DNA of 64,000 bases. Origin: Crotophaga sulcirostris (taxonomy: Eukaryota > Chordata > Aves > Cuculiformes > Crotophagidae). Of this stretch, positions 62,801-64,000 are shown one piece after another; position 1 is the stretch's first letter, and the number at the start of each line of letters is the position of its first letter. The stretch lies in assembly GCA_013397455.1 (NCBI GenBank), contig VYZB01000040.1, forward strand, positions 2,691,267 to 2,755,266. Direction: 5' to 3'. A model generated the notes under the pieces. It was given only the letters and a program-made list of their open reading frames with translations. It made no database searches and was not told the DNA's origin. The position numbers and the translations under genes are program-made.

Positions 62801-64000
62801 ATTCAGAGAACAAATATCTGAAAGATCTTCATTTAAAGCCACTTCAAATTGTTGGCAGAAAAAGTTTCATTATTGATATTAAACATGTTTTTGTTTTCTG
62901 ATTTACAGCATGTTTTATTCCTCATGAAGCTTAGAAGCCCAACGAAGCAGACACAGTGAAAAACAAATGTTCCTGAAATGATTAAGCAGCACACAGATGG
63001 CTTATATGTTCCCATGTCAAAGAGGCAGTTTTATAAATGAAGCATGTGTGATAAGCATTTATGTTTTATTAAAAAAAATGCTGAACATTTTTTAAGCAAA
63101 CACACTTTCAAAGGAAAACATCGACCGACTTGATTAAGAGATTTAACAGCCAAAAAAGCTGTCTAGCCCAGATGCTTGGTAGCAGCTGTAACCTTGTGAA
63201 AATTGACCTGTAACATAGCCACAGGGTTCTTGATTCCAAGAAGAGTCTTCTCTTTAAGAAAATTGATTTGCTTTACAAACCTTGACCCCTTACTATTTTT
63301 CATCCTCCATCAACCCCTGGGGCCCAATGACCTCACTGCAAGAAGTCACATGTATGAGACACCCCCCTTCAAATGAGTGGAAGGACTTCCATGTAGGGTA
63401 TGTTGGGCCAAGGCTCATAGCAACAAATCTTTCTGTGTCCTGCTGCAAGATTAAGTCAAGTTCACTGACATAATTGACCAAACAGTTTTCTAACTGGCTT
63501 TTTACTTTTGAGATGACCTCTGTTTCTCCCATTCGTCTGCTGATTACAGGTCAATAATACTGTCAAGGAGAGATAAAATAATTTTGTCACTTAGAAATAT
63601 TGTAATGGGATAAAACCCCTGGCTTGTCATATCACTAAATTCGAAAAGATAATTGAGCTGTCAATTTAAATATCAAACGAATGCCTCCATGCAAGCAGTG
63701 CTAATAAAAGCCAAGAGGCAGGCATGAGCTCAGCTGACAGGTGCAGGGGGCTGAATTTTGGTGTCTGAAAGCCCAGTAAGATGGGATAATTCTCTAAACT
63801 TACTCTGAATTAATCTGAGCTTCTTGTGTCTACAAGGGTACACCGAGTGCATTTATTTTATGAATATTCTTTCATGCAGTCCTTGAACCAGCCACAAGTG
63901 GGAGGTGATCTTTATAGGGAATGTCATTTCAGCCTGTCAGCTTCTGCATCTATTAGAAGGTGTGGAGACATGAAAAATAAGTTTATTGACAACTTCTTTT
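56837..64000. other. Non-coding DNA with candidate conserved blocks
   Basis: No gene or mobile element is recognised. Repeat-free blocks at about 63120-63260 and 63540-63720 contain CTGTCA/TTGTCA and AATTTAAAT-type words like those of developmental enhancers. T-rich runs occur at 58684-58696 and 60069-60080. Confidence 0.4.

Noticed and set aside
1..64000. CRISPR arrays, bacterial operons, rRNA or phage features
   Set aside because: None seen. The repeats and composition are those of a vertebrate nuclear genome.

Overview
The window looks like 64 kb of non-coding nuclear DNA from a bird. The evidence is at least ten CR1-type LINE fragments, which show the octamer-repeat 3' ends typical of avian CR1, together with a solo LTR of a kind familiar from bird genomes and a few decayed MIR-like SINEs. 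Base composition is AT-rich and vertebrate-like, and the open reading frames are short and scattered. I found no gene, exon, RNA gene or CRISPR array that I can defend. The only recognisable protein-coding homology is to the reverse transcriptase and C-terminal part of CR1 ORF2, all of it inside 5'-truncated, broken retrotransposon copies. The simplest reading is a gene desert or a very long intron. A neoavian bird is my guess from the repeat types, not a determination.

Layout. 1-6.3 kb is featureless single-copy DNA. 6.3-8.8 kb is a CR1 cluster of four fragments; one carries a 5-N assembly gap with its 3' tail duplicated across the gap. 8.3-8.6 kb holds a perfect inverted repeat of homeodomain-like cores, and 9.2-9.3 kb a CArG/TATA/octamer cluster. 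A CR1 lies at 12.8-13.2 kb and an old one at 15.6 kb. A perfect 12-bp-arm palindrome lies at 19.1 kb. 20.2 and 24.2 kb hold two diverged copies of one unidentified element. A 1.5-kb CR1 with RT-domain remnants lies between them at 22.4-23.8 kb. MIR-like remnants lie at 28.9 and 34.0 kb and an old CR1 at 37.6 kb.

41.3-42.1 kb is structurally unusual. It has a TATATG-type microsatellite, a small hairpin, a long hairpin with 43-nt arms, and then a pure GGGAA array with strong G-quadruplex potential broken by an 82-N gap. 46.6 kb holds an ATTTT array. 51.1 kb has the youngest-looking CR1, with an uninterrupted ORF2 C-terminus, and 53.1 kb another CR1. 56.4-56.8 kb is a solo LTR with a perfect 5-bp target-site duplication. 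56.8-64 kb is single-copy DNA.

No genes act together here. Any function would be regulatory, and several repeat-free blocks with preserved AT-rich homeodomain-like sites are noted as candidate conserved elements. That is an inference that only cross-species alignment can test. The most interesting unexplained structures are the long hairpin at 41485-41576, the paired ancient element at 20.2/24.2 kb, and the two classes of CR1 3' tail.
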